Part shown: positions 22,402 to 34,871 of the stretch, piece after piece
Numbering within the stretch: position 1 is the stretch's first letter
Layout of the letters: the number at the start of each line of letters is the position of its first letter
Translations under genes and position numbers: made by a program
Notes under the pieces: generated by a model
Told to the model about the DNA's origin: nothing
What the model saw: the letters and a program-made list of their open reading frames with translations, nothing else
Databases searched by the model: none
Assembly (NCBI GenBank): GCA_021234155.1
Contig: JAJEKV010000024.1
Coordinates: 12,560,913-12,624,912, forward strand
Reading direction: 5' to 3'
DNA: 64,000 bases
Origin: Isoetes taiwanensis
Taxonomy: Eukaryota > Streptophyta > Lycopodiopsida > Isoetales > Isoetaceae

Positions 22402-22857
22402 GTTTGGAGGCCCAAGTCTAAGAACACGGAAGACAACTGTATTAGCAAAGCTGTCTGCAACACTAGCACAAGGGAAACCAGGGAAGACAAGGTCGAGTAT
22501 AATTTCAGTGATTCTCAGGGTAAGTATCTTCCAGATAAAGGTATTATATTCCAATTTCCTTCAAAAGTGGTGATTAGAGTTGATCCTATTAATATGACTA
22601 TTTCAACTATGGATCTTGGTATCTCAACTTTAGACTTTGATAAATTTGGCAAATATGAGGAAACTAGGAAGGAAGACTCAGAAGATGACTTTGACTTCCA
22701 AGTCAATAGCAAGACTTCCACTCTGGAAGATCTGACCTGGTCTACAATCAACAACAGAAGGAAGAGGGGAAAGAAAAATTTCAAAGAATATACTTTGGGA
22801 CCCCCAAGAAGATCACCAAGAAAGATCCTCCCTCCCTCCAATAGATATAAGTCTTAA
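22402..22857 (+). pseudogene. L1 ORF1, 3' part
   Basis: The frame continues directly from 11041 once the chromovirus and one AGCAA copy are removed. It opens VWRPKSKNTED and ends NRYKS with TAA at 22855-22857. The region is acidic then basic (KRGKKNFKEYTLG) with no zinc knuckle. ORF2 overlaps its end in the +1 frame. Confidence 0.85.
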
Positions 22858-25720
22858 AGGTATAACTTGGAATATCCAAGGCATCAACTCGAATATCAAA
22901 AGAGGTAGATTGAAGGTTTGCCTCTGTTCCATGAATCTTGATTTCATTTTCTTTCAAGAGCACAAGATTTATGATGACAACATCAACTCCATTATTAAAG
23001 ATGTTCTTCCTGCTGACTTTCAGCATTGGTCTCTCAAAGCTAACAACACTTCTGCAGGAATTACTATAGCTTGGAGTAACAGGCTTAACTTTGCTGACAT
23101 TCAGATGGTAAATGACAATAGTAAAAGATGGCAAATTATTCATGGGAAGGTTGGTGATAAGAGGATTACTTTTATTAATGTTTATGCTTATCATCAGCCC
23201 CCGGATAGAGTCAGCCTTTGGGAGGTCATTAATAGGAGTTTAGAGAGAATTCCTTATGAGGAATGTGTTTTAGCAGGAGATTTCAACATGGTAACCCATA
23301 GTTATATGAGAAGTGCCAATTTTAGGCCCCTGACTGACAATGAATTTGCAAGCTGGAATTCTCTCCTATACTCTCATCATCTCTCTCTGGCCAGGGTTAC
23401 CCCCCATTCTTATAGTTGGAGTGACCACAGGGATCAGCCAGTCTGCTGCCTCCATGACAGATTTTATCTCAGTGAGGCCTTCTGGAACAACAGCACTAGG
23501 GTCACTAATTTAACCAACTATACTATCTCTGACCATTTTCCTCAGCTCATTAATATCTGTGGTAACACTACTCAAAGGAAGAGAAATTCTTTTTTTAAGC
23601 TTAATACTAATCTTCTTGAGCTTGATGAATTTCTGCCTAATCTGCAACAGATTGTTTCTCAAGAAAGAAAACCTAATGGTAATAGAGGTTGGATGGATTG
23701 GTGGGTGAAGGTCTCCAAAAGAATCAAAAATTGGCTCAAGGTTTGGGGAAAGGAAGTCCATAGAAGCAACACTGCTCACTTACAGGATCTAAGATCCCAA
23801 TTAGATCTGGCCCAGGAACAACAAAGAGATGAGATCAAAATTTAAATAGAAAGAGAAGAGATCAGAATTGCCAGAGGCTGGAAAATTAAAGCAAAGGTTA
23901 AGGAGCTTAAAGAAGATGAGAGGAGCAATTCGAAATATTTCTTCATCAAAGCCAAGGGCAGAGTCAAGAGAAATCATATTTACAGTATTCTTTGGGATGG
24001 CAACAGCATTGACAATGACATGCAGCTCAAGCGTGCTGCCAAAACTCATTTCTCCAGGATTATGGGGACTGAAGAAAACATTAGAAGGGAAGATATTGAA
24101 AATTTTGTGTGTATCCAGGAAAAAGTTACTGATCTGATGAATGATAGACTATCTAGGCCTTTTAGTTATGAAGAAATGTTGAAGGTTCTTCAGGGAATGG
24201 AAAATGGTAAAACTCCAGGCCCTGATGGTCTTCCAGCTGAATTTTTCAAGAAATCCTGGGAAATCCTGGGTATGGATATTGTATCCCTTGCTAATGAATT
24301 TTTGATGACTAAGAAGCTGGACTGCAGGATCAATACAAGTCTGATTGCTCTCATCCCAAAGATTGAGCTCCCAGCTACCTTCTCTGATTATAGACCTATA
24401 TCTCTAACCAATGTGGTTTACAAGTTAATTACAGGCACCATTGCTGCTCGGCTCAAGCCCATCCTTGAAGAAGTCATCAGTAATGCTCAAAGTGCCTATT
24501 TAAGGGGCAGGTACATTCTAGATAATGTTGTTGCTGCTTCTTTAGGTATCTCTTGGGCCAAAGATTCTAACCAGTCAATTGGCCTCCTCAAATTAGATAT
24601 TACAAAGGCCTTTGATACAATAAGTTGGGCTTTCCTATGCTGGTGTTGCAAAAAACTTGGTTTCTCTGACAATGTAATTTCAGTCTTCCAAGCTATTCTT
24701 AGCAACTCTAGATCTGTTGTTCTTATTAATGGTGAATGTAGCCCTTTCTTTGACGTTAAAAGGGGGGTTAAGCAAGGTTGCCCCCTTGCACCCTTCCTCT
24801 TCCTAATTGTGATGGAGGGCCTGAACAGCCATTTCAAGAGAGCTAAAGACTTACATCTAATCAAGGGTCTTAGCCTTCCCTCCCAGGAGGCTGGAGAAAT
24901 CCTTAATGTCCACTTTGCAGATGATACTTTTCTTTTTCTTCATTTGGAAGACCAATCTATTCAGCACACTCAGGCTATTTTAGAGGATTTTGGCAAGTGC
25001 TCGGGATGCAAAATCAACCCTGCCAAGACCAAGCTCATTTCAAGGCATCAAGAAGAGGGTGAGCAAGCAGCTACAGGTTTGGGATGTATGTATCTCTCTC
25101 CCACTACTAAAACTAAAATTCTAGGCATCCCCTATGCTATTAGAACTAATGCTTGTGAGCTTTGGGATGACTTAATTGATAAATTCTACAGAAAGGTAGA
25201 CTCCCTTAACTCCAAATTTCTTTCTAAAAATGGGAGAGCCATTTTGGCAAATTCGGTCATCTCCTCCTCTCAGGTTTACCAATCTTCTATTATGATGGCC
25301 CCTAAGAAGGTTCTGACTAAAATGCAAGGGATTATTGGTAGATTCATTGCAGGAGGTTCTAGTGGGAGATGCTGGATTCCTGTCTCTATGGAAGAATGCT
25401 GCAAGCACAAAAAGTTGGGAGGTCTGGGAGTTATTAATATTGAGAAACAGGCTACTGCTCTGGCTGCAAAGTACTTTTATAGAGCCTGCAACAACCAAAT
25501 CAATCACCCTGTGAACATTCTTATTTCCCATTATATCAGTAAGTGCCACCCCTTTGGTTGGAGGAATCTCAAAATGCAGCTGCCTCATAGCATTTACTTT
25601 GACTTCACCATCCCCACTACAATGCCTTTGATTATCAAAAAATGGATTAGGGCATGGCAAAAGGTAAAATGTATGTATACATGGAAAGAAGGTCTTTCAC
25701 AAGACCAACCTATCTTCTGG
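22736..25720 (+). pseudogene. L1 ORF2, N-terminal two-thirds (APE endonuclease and RT)
   Basis: The +1 frame is open from 22736 and enters the APE-type endonuclease at GITWNIQGINS (22859). Endonuclease marks are FFQEHK, AGDFNMV and ISDHFP. A single TAA at 23843 breaks it. RT follows: GKTPGPDGLPAEFFK, DYRPISLTNVVYK, LDITKAFDTISW, GVKQGCPLAPFLF and the catalytic FADDTFLFLH (FADD instead of the common YADD). The frame reaches QDQPIFW at 25720, where LINE-A interrupts it; it resumes at 39420. No ATG occurs in frame before about 22931, inside the endonuclease, so initiation or frameshifting is unclear. Confidence 0.9.
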
Positions 25721-25724
25721 AGCT

Positions 25725-26700
25725 ATGGAAGTTGGGACGCAGGACAGGAACCGGGTAGAGCAGGAGACACTCGTAACCCTGTCTCGGATCCAGGCCGAGG
25801 TTGAGGAGGCTAAGGCCACGGCCCGAGGAGCACAGGCCGCCCTCCTGTCAGAGGTTGCGGAGGCCGCCACTGTGAGACAAGGATTCCAGGCTGCTTTGGA
25901 AGCTAGCCAGGCAGAACTGAGCGCTCTTCGGAGTAAGGATTTAGCATGAGATCGGGAGCTACAGGAGCTTCGGGCGGCCGTTGCCCAGCAAGGCAAGGGC
26001 CTCCATGCCGAGGCACATGAGCAACTCCGCCATTGCACGCGGGAGATGGCAAGACATGACAACGTCCTGCAAGAGCTGAGCTCCAGACTCCGGAGAACAG
26101 AAACCACAGCAAAGAACACACCAACCCCGCGAACCCACCAACCTACAGGGGCGTCAACACGGAACACATGCTGCGGACACATCCAGATCACGGCCGGGCC
26201 GCCACCACCCGGCGCCCGGCCCACGCCTTATGCCTCACCCACCTCAACCAACACAGTGCGGCCCCGCCGAACCGAGAAGCAGACGCGGGAGCCGCAATGT
26301 GGTAGTCGCGAGGCGGCCGGAGGAGTCGGGAGAACATCTCACTTCCGGAGCTCGCACCTGAGATCTTGGACGGATGATGTTCCCGGCACTGTGACCATTG
26401 GAAAGGCGAAGTCGTCATGGAATTCCGGCCGCCCCGGGTGGTCATCTTCACAGTTGAGAGCGTGCCAGAGCGGGTGGCCATCCTGCATCAGGGCCGGAAG
26501 TTGAAGGGGACGGCTCTGTACGTTGATCGGGACTTGACCCCAAAGACAAAAGAGACCCGGCGTGAGTCGGCCAAAGTCGAGGGGCTGCCGCAGAACATGG
26601 AGGGGCGGCCGGGGCTGGTCCCGGGAAGGATCTTGCTTGTATTCAGCACCAAAAACAGGGATGCAGGCACTCCCACAAGGCCCCCAAAACAGAACAGTTA
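25725..26700 (+). pseudogene. LINE-A ORF1: coiled coil plus C-terminal nucleic-acid-binding domain
   Basis: The first 74 codons form an alanine-rich coiled coil (VEEAKATARGAQAAL); a TGA at 25947 then interrupts it (one C-to-T step from CGA) and the coil continues. A proline-rich linker follows. Residues from 26417 (RPPRVVIFTVESVPERVAIL, then LKGTALYVDRDLTP) match the C-terminal domain of non-LTR ORF1 proteins. The LINE-B1 ORF1 shows the same order, RPILVKFDKVEDRDRIM then LWLDPDLT. Frameshifts split the regions. Confidence 0.75.
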
Positions 26701-27440
26701 TTAGTTTTCCGCAATATTTTTTAAATGAAACCACTATAGTAAAGTAATATTATTTTGTGGGTTAATATGTTGAATAACTATGAATAGTTATATAGTGTGG
26801 TTTTTATTTATGGGTTATTGTTCTAGTTTGTTGCTATAGTTCACCACATGGGTTTTCATGGGTTTTCATGGTAGTTTATTTATTTGGTTTAATGCATGGT
26901 CGTATAGTGATTTATTGACATGTTTTAAGTCTATCATCAGTTAGTGATTTAGGACACAAACTAATAAACGTTTTTGCTTTAATCGTTTTTAATGAAATCT
27001 ATATCTTTTATATAAACCAATGTTCTTCTATTTAGTATTCAGGATAAAACACTGGTGTTTTCGACAATGCAATTGTATTGATTCGACTTGGAAACTATTG
27101 CAATATTTTTGTTGAAACCAATGCCATATTTAAGACAATGTTCTTACAAGTTCTCTCCTTGAATTGGTGTCACTTTCTCCATCCAATTCTTAATGTTTTT
27201 GTTTTGTAGCTCGTATTTGGTTCACACTCATTAATTGGTAAGAGACTCTCCATCAAATTCTTAATGTTTTTGTTTTGTAACTGGTATTGTTTATGCTCAT
27301 TAAATTCTAGATATTTTGTTGCAATTGATCATACATCAAATTCTTGATATTTTTGTCTTATAATCAGTATTTGGTTCATACAATAAATCAAGAAGCGTTC
27401 AAAGAATATTCTATTATCACTTTGAACTAATCAAGTAGTG

Positions 27441-27475
27441 ATATAATTGCGCAATCAGGGATTTGAACCCTGGTA
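27441..27475 (-). other. tRNA T-arm-like sequence, minus strand
   Basis: The minus strand reads CAGGGTTCAAATCCCTG, a perfect 5-bp T-stem around a TTCAAAT loop, followed by ATTGCGC. No D-arm or anticodon arm is recognisable upstream, so it is a tRNA fragment or SINE box B, not a tRNA gene. Confidence 0.45.
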
Positions 27476-27821
27476 GCACAATAGGCAAAAACCCAAGAAG
27501 CAGTAAAGCTTCGCAAAACTGCCATTGAGCATCTGCTGCTCTGCTGCTTTTCCAACTGTGAAATCACAGCAATAGCAGCCAAACAAATGCGCTGCTATTT
27601 TAATACCTCATGTGAATGCTCCATAAGTATTCCGCTGCTTTTGCACATTCCATATTACTTCACCTCATAGGTAGTTACATGGAGGTGCACAATTCTTGTA
27701 AAATATAAGTTAGGTGATTACGTTTTGCCTTTAGAATAAAGCATTTTTAAGAAATTACTAAATGTGCAACAAATGTTTTCAAATAGAAAAATCTGATGAT
27801 ATTCATTTTTCAAGAGAAGTA

Positions 27822-27970
27822 AATTGCACTACATACAGCAAGGATATACTACAGATACCCGGATGGATGACCTCCGAAGAACACTTCACTGAATGCAAGG
27901 TTATGGTGCACATACAAGCTATCCTTCTTTAAATTGCACTACATACAGCAAGGATATACTACAGATACCA
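27822..27970. repeat. 39-bp direct repeat, 109 bp apart
   Basis: AAATTGCACTACATACAGC and the following 20 bp through CAGATACC occur at about 27822-27860 and 27931-27970. Nothing coding is nearby. Confidence 0.8.
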
Positions 27971-27999
27971 TGACCCACTCAAGTCGTGAACCACGTACA

Positions 28000-30320
28000 A
28001 AGATGCAATGGGATGAAAATTGGTTTTCTAAGAACTAGAACATTCATACAATCTGAAGAACTAATACAGGAATGTACAACTAATTCCATTTTGGAAGAAT
28101 GATTCACGATCATACGAGATAGACCAGAATTGAAAGAGGAAACATGGCGGGAAGAAATCGATCATCAATTCATTAGGGTATTCTATAGAACTTCACTAAT
28201 TTGCCAAAATGGTTTTGCAGAAGCAAAGATTTTGCAAAAACAGATAAGGAACGTCCACGACAGTATCTGTTCTACTTCAAGGTTGTTGACGATAGATTCT
28301 GCATTGTTAATGTACATGTCCAAAGCATACATTTGAGGGTCACTGGATTCTAAAAAGTAGGATCATTAGATCAGGTCGTAAAACACACAACAAACTCTAC
28401 ACAGCATGAATGAACTACTCGTTCACTTTTGTAAAGACGGACTGGAAATAAAGCTGATGAGGCAAGCACTGGAGGAAGAAAAGCAGAAATAAACCATGCT
28501 AAAGTAGAAAGAAATTTCCATTCACAAAAAAAACACATAGATGCAGAAAGGGAAGAACAATCTGCACAGCTTTTAGAACTTCCCACTGCAGTAAAAAAAA
28601 TGTGCCATCAAATAAAAAATAGTTTACCTCACTGTGTTGACTAGGAAGCCTCGTTTGTGCCAAGTCTCTCTGAAGCGCTTGTCTATATTATTCAATATAG
28701 TTGTTTGAAATCTGTATCAGCACATATTTATATTCTTATTGAGCTGCAAATAATACAAAGATTACCTGGGGACATTTACCAGCGGAGGCAAAGTTCCTTG
28801 CTCTGGTTCTTGCTTTTAACAAATACATACACTCAAAATGCGATCTAAGCTATTCTGATCATCATGTCCGTTGTGACCAAAATGCCGCAGAGGCCCAATC
28901 TAAGGAATGCTTCTACAAAATCATGTGCATACCTGTCTTCTATTCTCCATTCCCGCACTGAGCCACTGTTGCTTTGAGCCATAACCTGCCATAGCCGCAT
29001 CTCATTCTGATCTACCGCCGAAATGGTTGCCCTAAAGGCCTCTAACCCTTTATGCATTTCAAAATTCGACCATTGCCTCTCATTTTTTTCCCTCATATTT
29101 GTCTCATACGTTATTATGCACTAATGATGCTCGGAATCTCTTTATGTGCATTTTTATCGCTTTATTTTATGGTTGAGATTTTGAAGGTTATTTATGGACC
29201 TTCAGAACATATGAGATTCCATGGAATCTCTTAGATCAAAGGTCTGTGTTTTTCCATCCCAAAGATGGTGCAAAGTAACCACTCCGAGCACAATTTAATG
29301 CCAAATTAACAGCAACAACCATGGTGCAACAAAGAGTACGGCATGAGCCCTGTCTGGAGTTCTGCACAAGATCCTTATACCTTCGACTTCTGCAACCGAA
29401 CCTGCACATGCAGAACATTGGGATAAAAAAGTCGTCCAAACAAGAGCCATAGCAATCGGCCATAGCAGCGGGGTTTGAACTGCCTTGTCATGTCCAACAG
29501 TGGACACAAACTGGCAAAGAGGGCAAAGACGCAAATGAAGCCTCAGCTTTTCATGGAAGCTTTGATACTACGGGAGATATCCTGTAAGGAACCCGCAGTT
29601 TGGAAGTAGAGGAATCGAACAACAACTCTCATCAAAACTGGAACCAAGGAATCGGATAGTAGCTCTGATTAAACCTAGAATCAAAGTCAACCAGAAGAAA
29701 AATCACTATAGCCCATTCAAATTTAAAATAGAAACTCAGATAAGAACCCGAGTAATGTGGAACTCCAAATCCGCCTTCCAAACTCGGCTTGTCTCCAGAA
29801 GGCAGAAAAAAAAATTCAACAAGAAGCTAAAATAAAGACTCCACCCATTAAGCTGCTCAAATTTTGACATCAAACTGCTCAAAAATAGTATTCATACGAT
29901 TACATATACAATACTACATCAAAATCTTACTCCAAAACTTGGCTTCAATACCCTCTGGCAATACCAAAATGATTGTGCAAACTTTATATTATAAGGAATG
30001 GTTGGCTCAGTAATTTCTTTATTGTGCATTATTATTACTATCAGGAATGGTTGGTCCGTCCTGTGAGCAACGTTGCTTATAATTTAATTTAATTTACTAG
30101 TTTAACGTTATACCATTTTGGCAGCATCCCTTCTGGGACCTATGACGATTATGACGACACATTCTCAGACACGCACCACACGTTATACGACTCGCACTCA
30201 CCCACGACTCGCACTCACCCACGTCATTCTCATCACACACTACACATGATGAGACTTGCACTCATTCACTTACCACCTGCTGGTAGCTAGTGGGTTTTGA
30301 ACTCTACAGAGGTACACCTC
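28000..30320. other. AT-rich interval without supported genes
   Basis: Only short frames below 90 codons occur, none with recognisable domains. A minus-strand frame at 29236-29534 has several cysteines but no family match. Interval 28100-28330 has a plus-strand frame of 68 codons that I cannot support as a gene. Confidence 0.5.
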
Positions 30321-30323
30321 AAT

Positions 30324-30540
30324 CTAAAAACAAGGGCTCATGACCAAGGTTATCCACACATGTGAATACCTCTGGTCTATGTGGCATTAGAGTGTGAATA
30401 ATCCATTCTTGCATGGAAAGCTTACGTGGAATTGGCCTTTTGATCCAATCTTATCTGGTCTATATTGGCCCCCAAAAACAAGGGCTCATGACCAAGGATA
30501 TACTTCTGGTCTATGTGGCACTAGGGTATGAATATGATAT
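30324..30540. repeat. ~75-bp direct duplication
   Basis: AAAACAAGGGCTCATGACC and the following text through TCTGGTCTATGTGGCA recur at about 30328-30400 and 30475-30535 with small differences. Confidence 0.75.
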
Positions 30541-30564
30541 GGAGCAAGCACGGGGGAGATGTGA

Positions 30565-30766
30565 ATATGTAGCATAATAACAGGGGGTTTTCTTTGTGTT
30601 TTTGTACGCTTTTCACAAAGGTTTTCCTAAGATTTCATGGCGTATTCGAATTGATGTACTAATGCGTACATCTAGAGTGCACCATTTTTTAGTCGTTGAT
30701 TTAGCTTGTTTTTTTCAATGGTCCAACATCCAAGGGCTAACAACAAAAGCCCTCTTTTTATATTAG
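30565..30766. repeat. Dispersed repeat P, copy 1
   Basis: It begins AATATGTAGCATAATAACAG and matches 63647-63902 through AACAAAAGCCCTCTTTTTAT at roughly 85-90% by eye. Flanks differ. In copy 2 it begins exactly where a copia gag frame breaks off. Confidence 0.75.
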
Positions 30767-30992
30767 GGCTGAACATGCAAGCCTCGTGGATAGCATTTTA
30801 GGGCACGAAACAGGGCTTGCAAATCTGCAACAACAGGGATTAACAAGATAAGATTACATGCTGTGCTGTGAATATGCATCTCCAATCTTTGGCTTCAGTC
30901 TTTGGCCATATCTGGAGCTTTTAAAGATACGTGTAGAACACAGGGCATAAAAGCTAATCCGACAGAATGGAGAAGGTCTCTAGGTTTTATTT

Positions 30993-31545
30993 GTGCCGTT
31001 TGGCTTATTGGAGATTTCGTCCTTGTTATACGGTGCTTCCACAAAGGTATTGAATTTTTGCATTTCTGTTGCCAGGCCATTCCGCCCCATTCCAGATGGA
31101 TTTGGACGAGTCCAAACAGTTGCAGTTGGATTTGGGCGACTCCAGACAGTTCCAGACGGATTTGATAATATTTGCAGCAGCACAGATTTTTGTAAGAAGC
31201 CTCCAAAGATACCCAAGCAAGCTGCTTCAATGCAGCTAATGAAGGGTGAAAAATATGTTCCCGAAAAAAAATCGGGGTTCCATTTCCGATCGGGCGATGT
31301 ATCGAAAAAATGAGAACCCTAATAATGGAACGAGGCATGTTAGCAGAAGCATGAATGCAGGAGCAAATTTGAGGATGGTTTCAGAAACAAATGGGATAAC
31401 AGAAAATCCCATGCCCAAAGAGATGAAAAGGGTAGATATGGTTGTTAGATCCCCTGCTAAACCAAGGGCTCAGCCAACCAGGCTTACTAAATCTGCTTCC
31501 TGGACATCTTCTGCTAGTAAAGTGCTGGAAGAAGTTAAGGCCTAA
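30993..31545 (+). other. Coding-like stretch of unknown origin
   Basis: Overlapping plus-strand frames encode a segment with a 22-residue imperfect duplication (PDGFGRVQTVAVGF / GFGRLQTVPDGF) and a basic stretch, KKNRGSISDRAMYRKNENPN, followed by PKEMKRVDMVVRSPAKPRAQ. The frame could continue after the TAA at 31543. It may be a captured exon of a microtubule- or chromatin-type basic protein, but no family is recognised. The decoding of one frame into the other would need an indel. Confidence 0.3.
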
Positions 31546-32692
31546 CATGTGCTTGAATCTAAAGTCCCTGCACAGGTTAAATCTGGGAATAATGCATGTC
31601 TGAAATCTCACACGCTTGATTGCAATTACGACATTGTTGTGCGCTTGTTCGTTAAACTCGTGGCGGGGATGCCATATATTCTTTGTTTTGCTTGCTCTGG
31701 ATTTCGTAGCTAGAAATTGTGTGCTGCAGTGATGAAGGCTATGGCTGAAAGATTTGATATTGCGGTAATCGCTGATTTAGTTGCTTGCTCCATCAAAGAG
31801 TATTGTTGCAAAAGCATTGAAGCATGAATCTAACATGCACCGTGAGAATTTAACATGGACAATGAAGATGCGTGCGGGTTTACAAAGGCTAAAAAATGTG
31901 CCTTGGTATGTTGATCCTTTTAAACTTGCCTTGTAAAGGTTTTAGCATATCTCTATATCTTGTTGTAGCCGGAATGTGATGATTTCTTTGTTGTTGATGG
32001 CATTGCGATTAACTTACAATCAAACGTTGTCCAAGACCTTTATTTTCCTATTTAATTGGAATAAGGATGATCATAAGACATGCAAGTTCTTGTTCTTGCA
32101 TGGAAACACTCTCTATTCATATCTCTCCTATAATTACACTCAAAGACACAAGGGTCATTTTAGTCATGATGAAGTGCACACATTTACGAACTTGTACAAG
32201 CTCAAGAACCTTTTTTTTTTTACTTTCAACACTCTACTCATTTTACTTGACATCCGGCAACAAGAATTTGAGGCCACATTGGCGGTTGGCTACCTATTAT
32301 TGGTCTGCGTGTCGGACCGTTTAAAAAGGTAATATACATGGATAAATTGTTATGGGCATAGATGCCAGAATTGAGGTTAAAGAATCGAGATGAATTGAGG
32401 TATGCTCATCATGAAATTTCTGACATTGTAAAATCAGTTAAGAGGTATTTCCAACTGTACTATTCCGTGGTGATTTCGGGCCATTATAGTCCTTGTATTG
32501 CCGCTGCTACGTAATGGAACTGCCATCCAAAGGTAAACTATTGCTGCCGCAGGTCGAATCTCGCCCTTTGTGTTCTTCACCCTTTTGTTGTGTAACATAC
32601 TAATGATTATTATGATAGGTGGAAAGCTCAAGAGAATGGCCTCTTGAGCTGGAAATGATTATTATGTAGGTGGAAATTATTATTATGATAGG

Positions 32693-32818
32693 TGGAAAGC
32701 TACTGGTGCCAAGGATGAAGCTGGAAATGTCCTCCAGCAGGTTGGTGAGCAGGCGTCTGCAGCTCTTCAGAAGGCCAAAGAAACTGTTGGGATGGGAGGT
32801 GAACAAAAGAAGCCTTGA
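32693..32818 (+). pseudogene. LEA/KIN-like last exon (captured fragment?)
   Basis: A 41-codon frame, WKATGAKDEAGNVLQQVG and on through ALQKAKETVGMGGEQ, ends at TGA 32816-32818. Its Ala, Lys, Gln and Gly richness and amphipathic 11-residue rhythm resemble the C-terminus of small stress-induced LEA/KIN-type proteins. It is preceded by ATGATAGG, a possible acceptor. GGTGGAAA occurs three times just upstream (32621, 32669, 32691). No first exon was found, so it looks like a fragment carried inside the AT-rich insertion. Confidence 0.4.
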
Positions 32819-33289
32819 TTTGTCTATTCGAGATTCCAGATCCGTTTTTTGAGCATGAGCAACAATTGTGTTACTGGGGCATCCATTTGTAGATTTCTCG
32901 TACATGCAACAGCAGGGGATTTTGTCCACATGCATGACAAGGAACAAATTTGGGGGCTTCACCTTCTTGAGTATTTCGTCCATCTCTATGATGAGTCTGA
33001 GGTTAATACATATTTTCCTGGTTATATAGCCGATAATTCTTGATCTTTGCTATGTGCCAGTGATGCAAAACATCCTCCCTTTCTGTAAGATGGATTCAAC
33101 TCACAGATTTGAAATTGCCTTTGCATTTGCTGGACAAGGGGCTTCAGATTTATGTGCTTCCGGTTCAGCTATAGTGGATGATGCAAAGAATTGGTGGGTT
33201 TGTAAAGATTACAATTTTTTATTATTTAGTAACTTGGAGCTCAGTTTGGAAGGCTTGCAGAAGGCCTGTCTTGCGTAATTCTATGTCAC

Positions 33290-34750
33290 GAGCTAGCAAT
33301 TAAAATTTCACAACAAAACATGATTGCAGGTAAACTTAAACTCTGTGGGCTTATGAACAATCTTTTGATTCCAGTATTACTTTTAAATCTCATTGTTGTT
33401 TGTCCGATCTATGAGACTGCATGACTTCTGTTGTGGATAATGCAAATAGTCACTCACTTCAATTTGTTCCAAGGATAAGCATATAAGATATATGACACAG
33501 TTGTATTCGGCGTTGTATTCGTGTAGGATTTGGAGTAATGGTTTCTTCAAATAAACAGAAAAATGATTTGGAGTAATGGTTTTCATTATCAATAAATTCT
33601 ATTATTACATGCTACCTCATATATTAATATTGGTATTGGTATAATATTATATATCTAATTCTATGCAATGTTTTCGTTTCCATAATTTGAGCACCTCTAG
33701 TTTGTTAGATTTGTGAGGCTACGATACATCATCCATCACTATCCTACACCATCCTTAAGGCCCCGTAGGGGCCAAATTTTTTTTTTAGGTAACACAAACC
33801 ATTAACATTATCAACACAGACCATTGCATTTGACACATTTAAATTAAAATCCCCCTTAAACTCCCTTTGGTTTGGGTGCATATTCACACGGGGGGTTAAG
33901 TAGGGCAGCGAGAGCCCCAAAATTTTTACAATACATGTACAAAATTAACACCATTAAGTATATTCTTTCAAACCTTATAGTATTTTGTAAACTTTAATAT
34001 ACAGTATACAAAAACTTGTACATGCATACCCCACAAACGAGGATCGCTCTGTACGGTCCAGATCTTGGAATAAAGGGCAAATATGCCCATCCGATAGCTC
34101 TCATTGCCCGGAGTAACCCCCCGTGTGAATATGATATGCATGTGACAGACTACATGATTGATCATAGAAATCCAAAAAGCCCTAGGCAATTTACTCAAAT
34201 TTGTGCCTTCTTCATCTTCTGTATGTTGCGTGTAGCCAAAAAAGCACGTGGTCATGAACAACCCAAAAGGGGGGGTGACAAAAAAAAGGAATAATATAAA
34301 ATAAAGGAATCACAAATGCATGTAAATGGAAGATTGAGATTGACTACCTAGGAAGGATCTTTGCATTAAAGCATATTATGTAAACTTGAGATTCACTGGA
34401 TGTAAAATGGTCTCACATACAAAAGCATGTGGATGGAAACTTGAGATTGACTGGTGAGAAGGAGCCTATGCATGCATTGACTGACAGAGAAGGTGTTATG
34501 CATACGTAGGCATAGGATGCATGTCCAAACCAAAGGTTAGGAGGGCAAACTAACTAGAAATACAAAGCGCGCTCTACCCTCGTACAAATACAACACCATG
34601 ATCATGAAAACCATAGCAAATGGTTGTATAATTATATCGTTGTGATGCACATATGTACCAAACTATACATTAATATACCATTTGTCTTTTATGCCTTTGT
34701 AGTTTAGAAATGTGCAATAACATAACCAAAAGGTACGAAGTAAAAGTTGT
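33290..34750. other. AT-rich interval without supported genes
   Basis: Frames are short and unsupported. A CACGGGGGGTTA-type motif at 33888 and CCCCCCGTGTGAATAT at 34118 form an inverted pair about 230 bp apart, possibly edges of a small insertion. Confidence 0.45.
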
Positions 34751-34757
34751 TACTTGA

Positions 34758-34824
34758 GAATAGAATAGAATAGAATAGAATAGAATAGAATAGAATAGAA
34801 TAGAATATGATTTTATCGTCCACG
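34758..34824 (-). mobile_element. Very short LINE-A 3' end (minus strand)
   Basis: (GAATA)n at 34758-34807 followed by TATGATTTTATCGTCCACGG is the reverse complement of the LINE-A 3' terminus at 39378-39419. Only about 25 bp of element precede the tail, an extreme 5' truncation. Confidence 0.85.
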
Positions 34825-34871
34825 GATAACTACAATGTTGGATTTTATATATATCCAACGTTGTAGTTATC
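34825..34871. repeat. Hairpin: 18-bp arms, 11-nt loop
   Basis: GATAACTACAATGTTGGA (34825-34842) pairs with 34854-34871 with one mismatch. It starts at the exact 5' edge of the LINE-A tail fragment. Confidence 0.85.

Noticed and set aside
25697-26224. Minus-strand ORF of 175 codons with many Arg and Ser
   Set aside because: It is the complement of the GC-rich LINE-A ORF1 coiled coil; composition explains the lack of stops.
27441-27475. tRNA gene
   Set aside because: Only the T-arm is recognisable; D and anticodon arms are missing.
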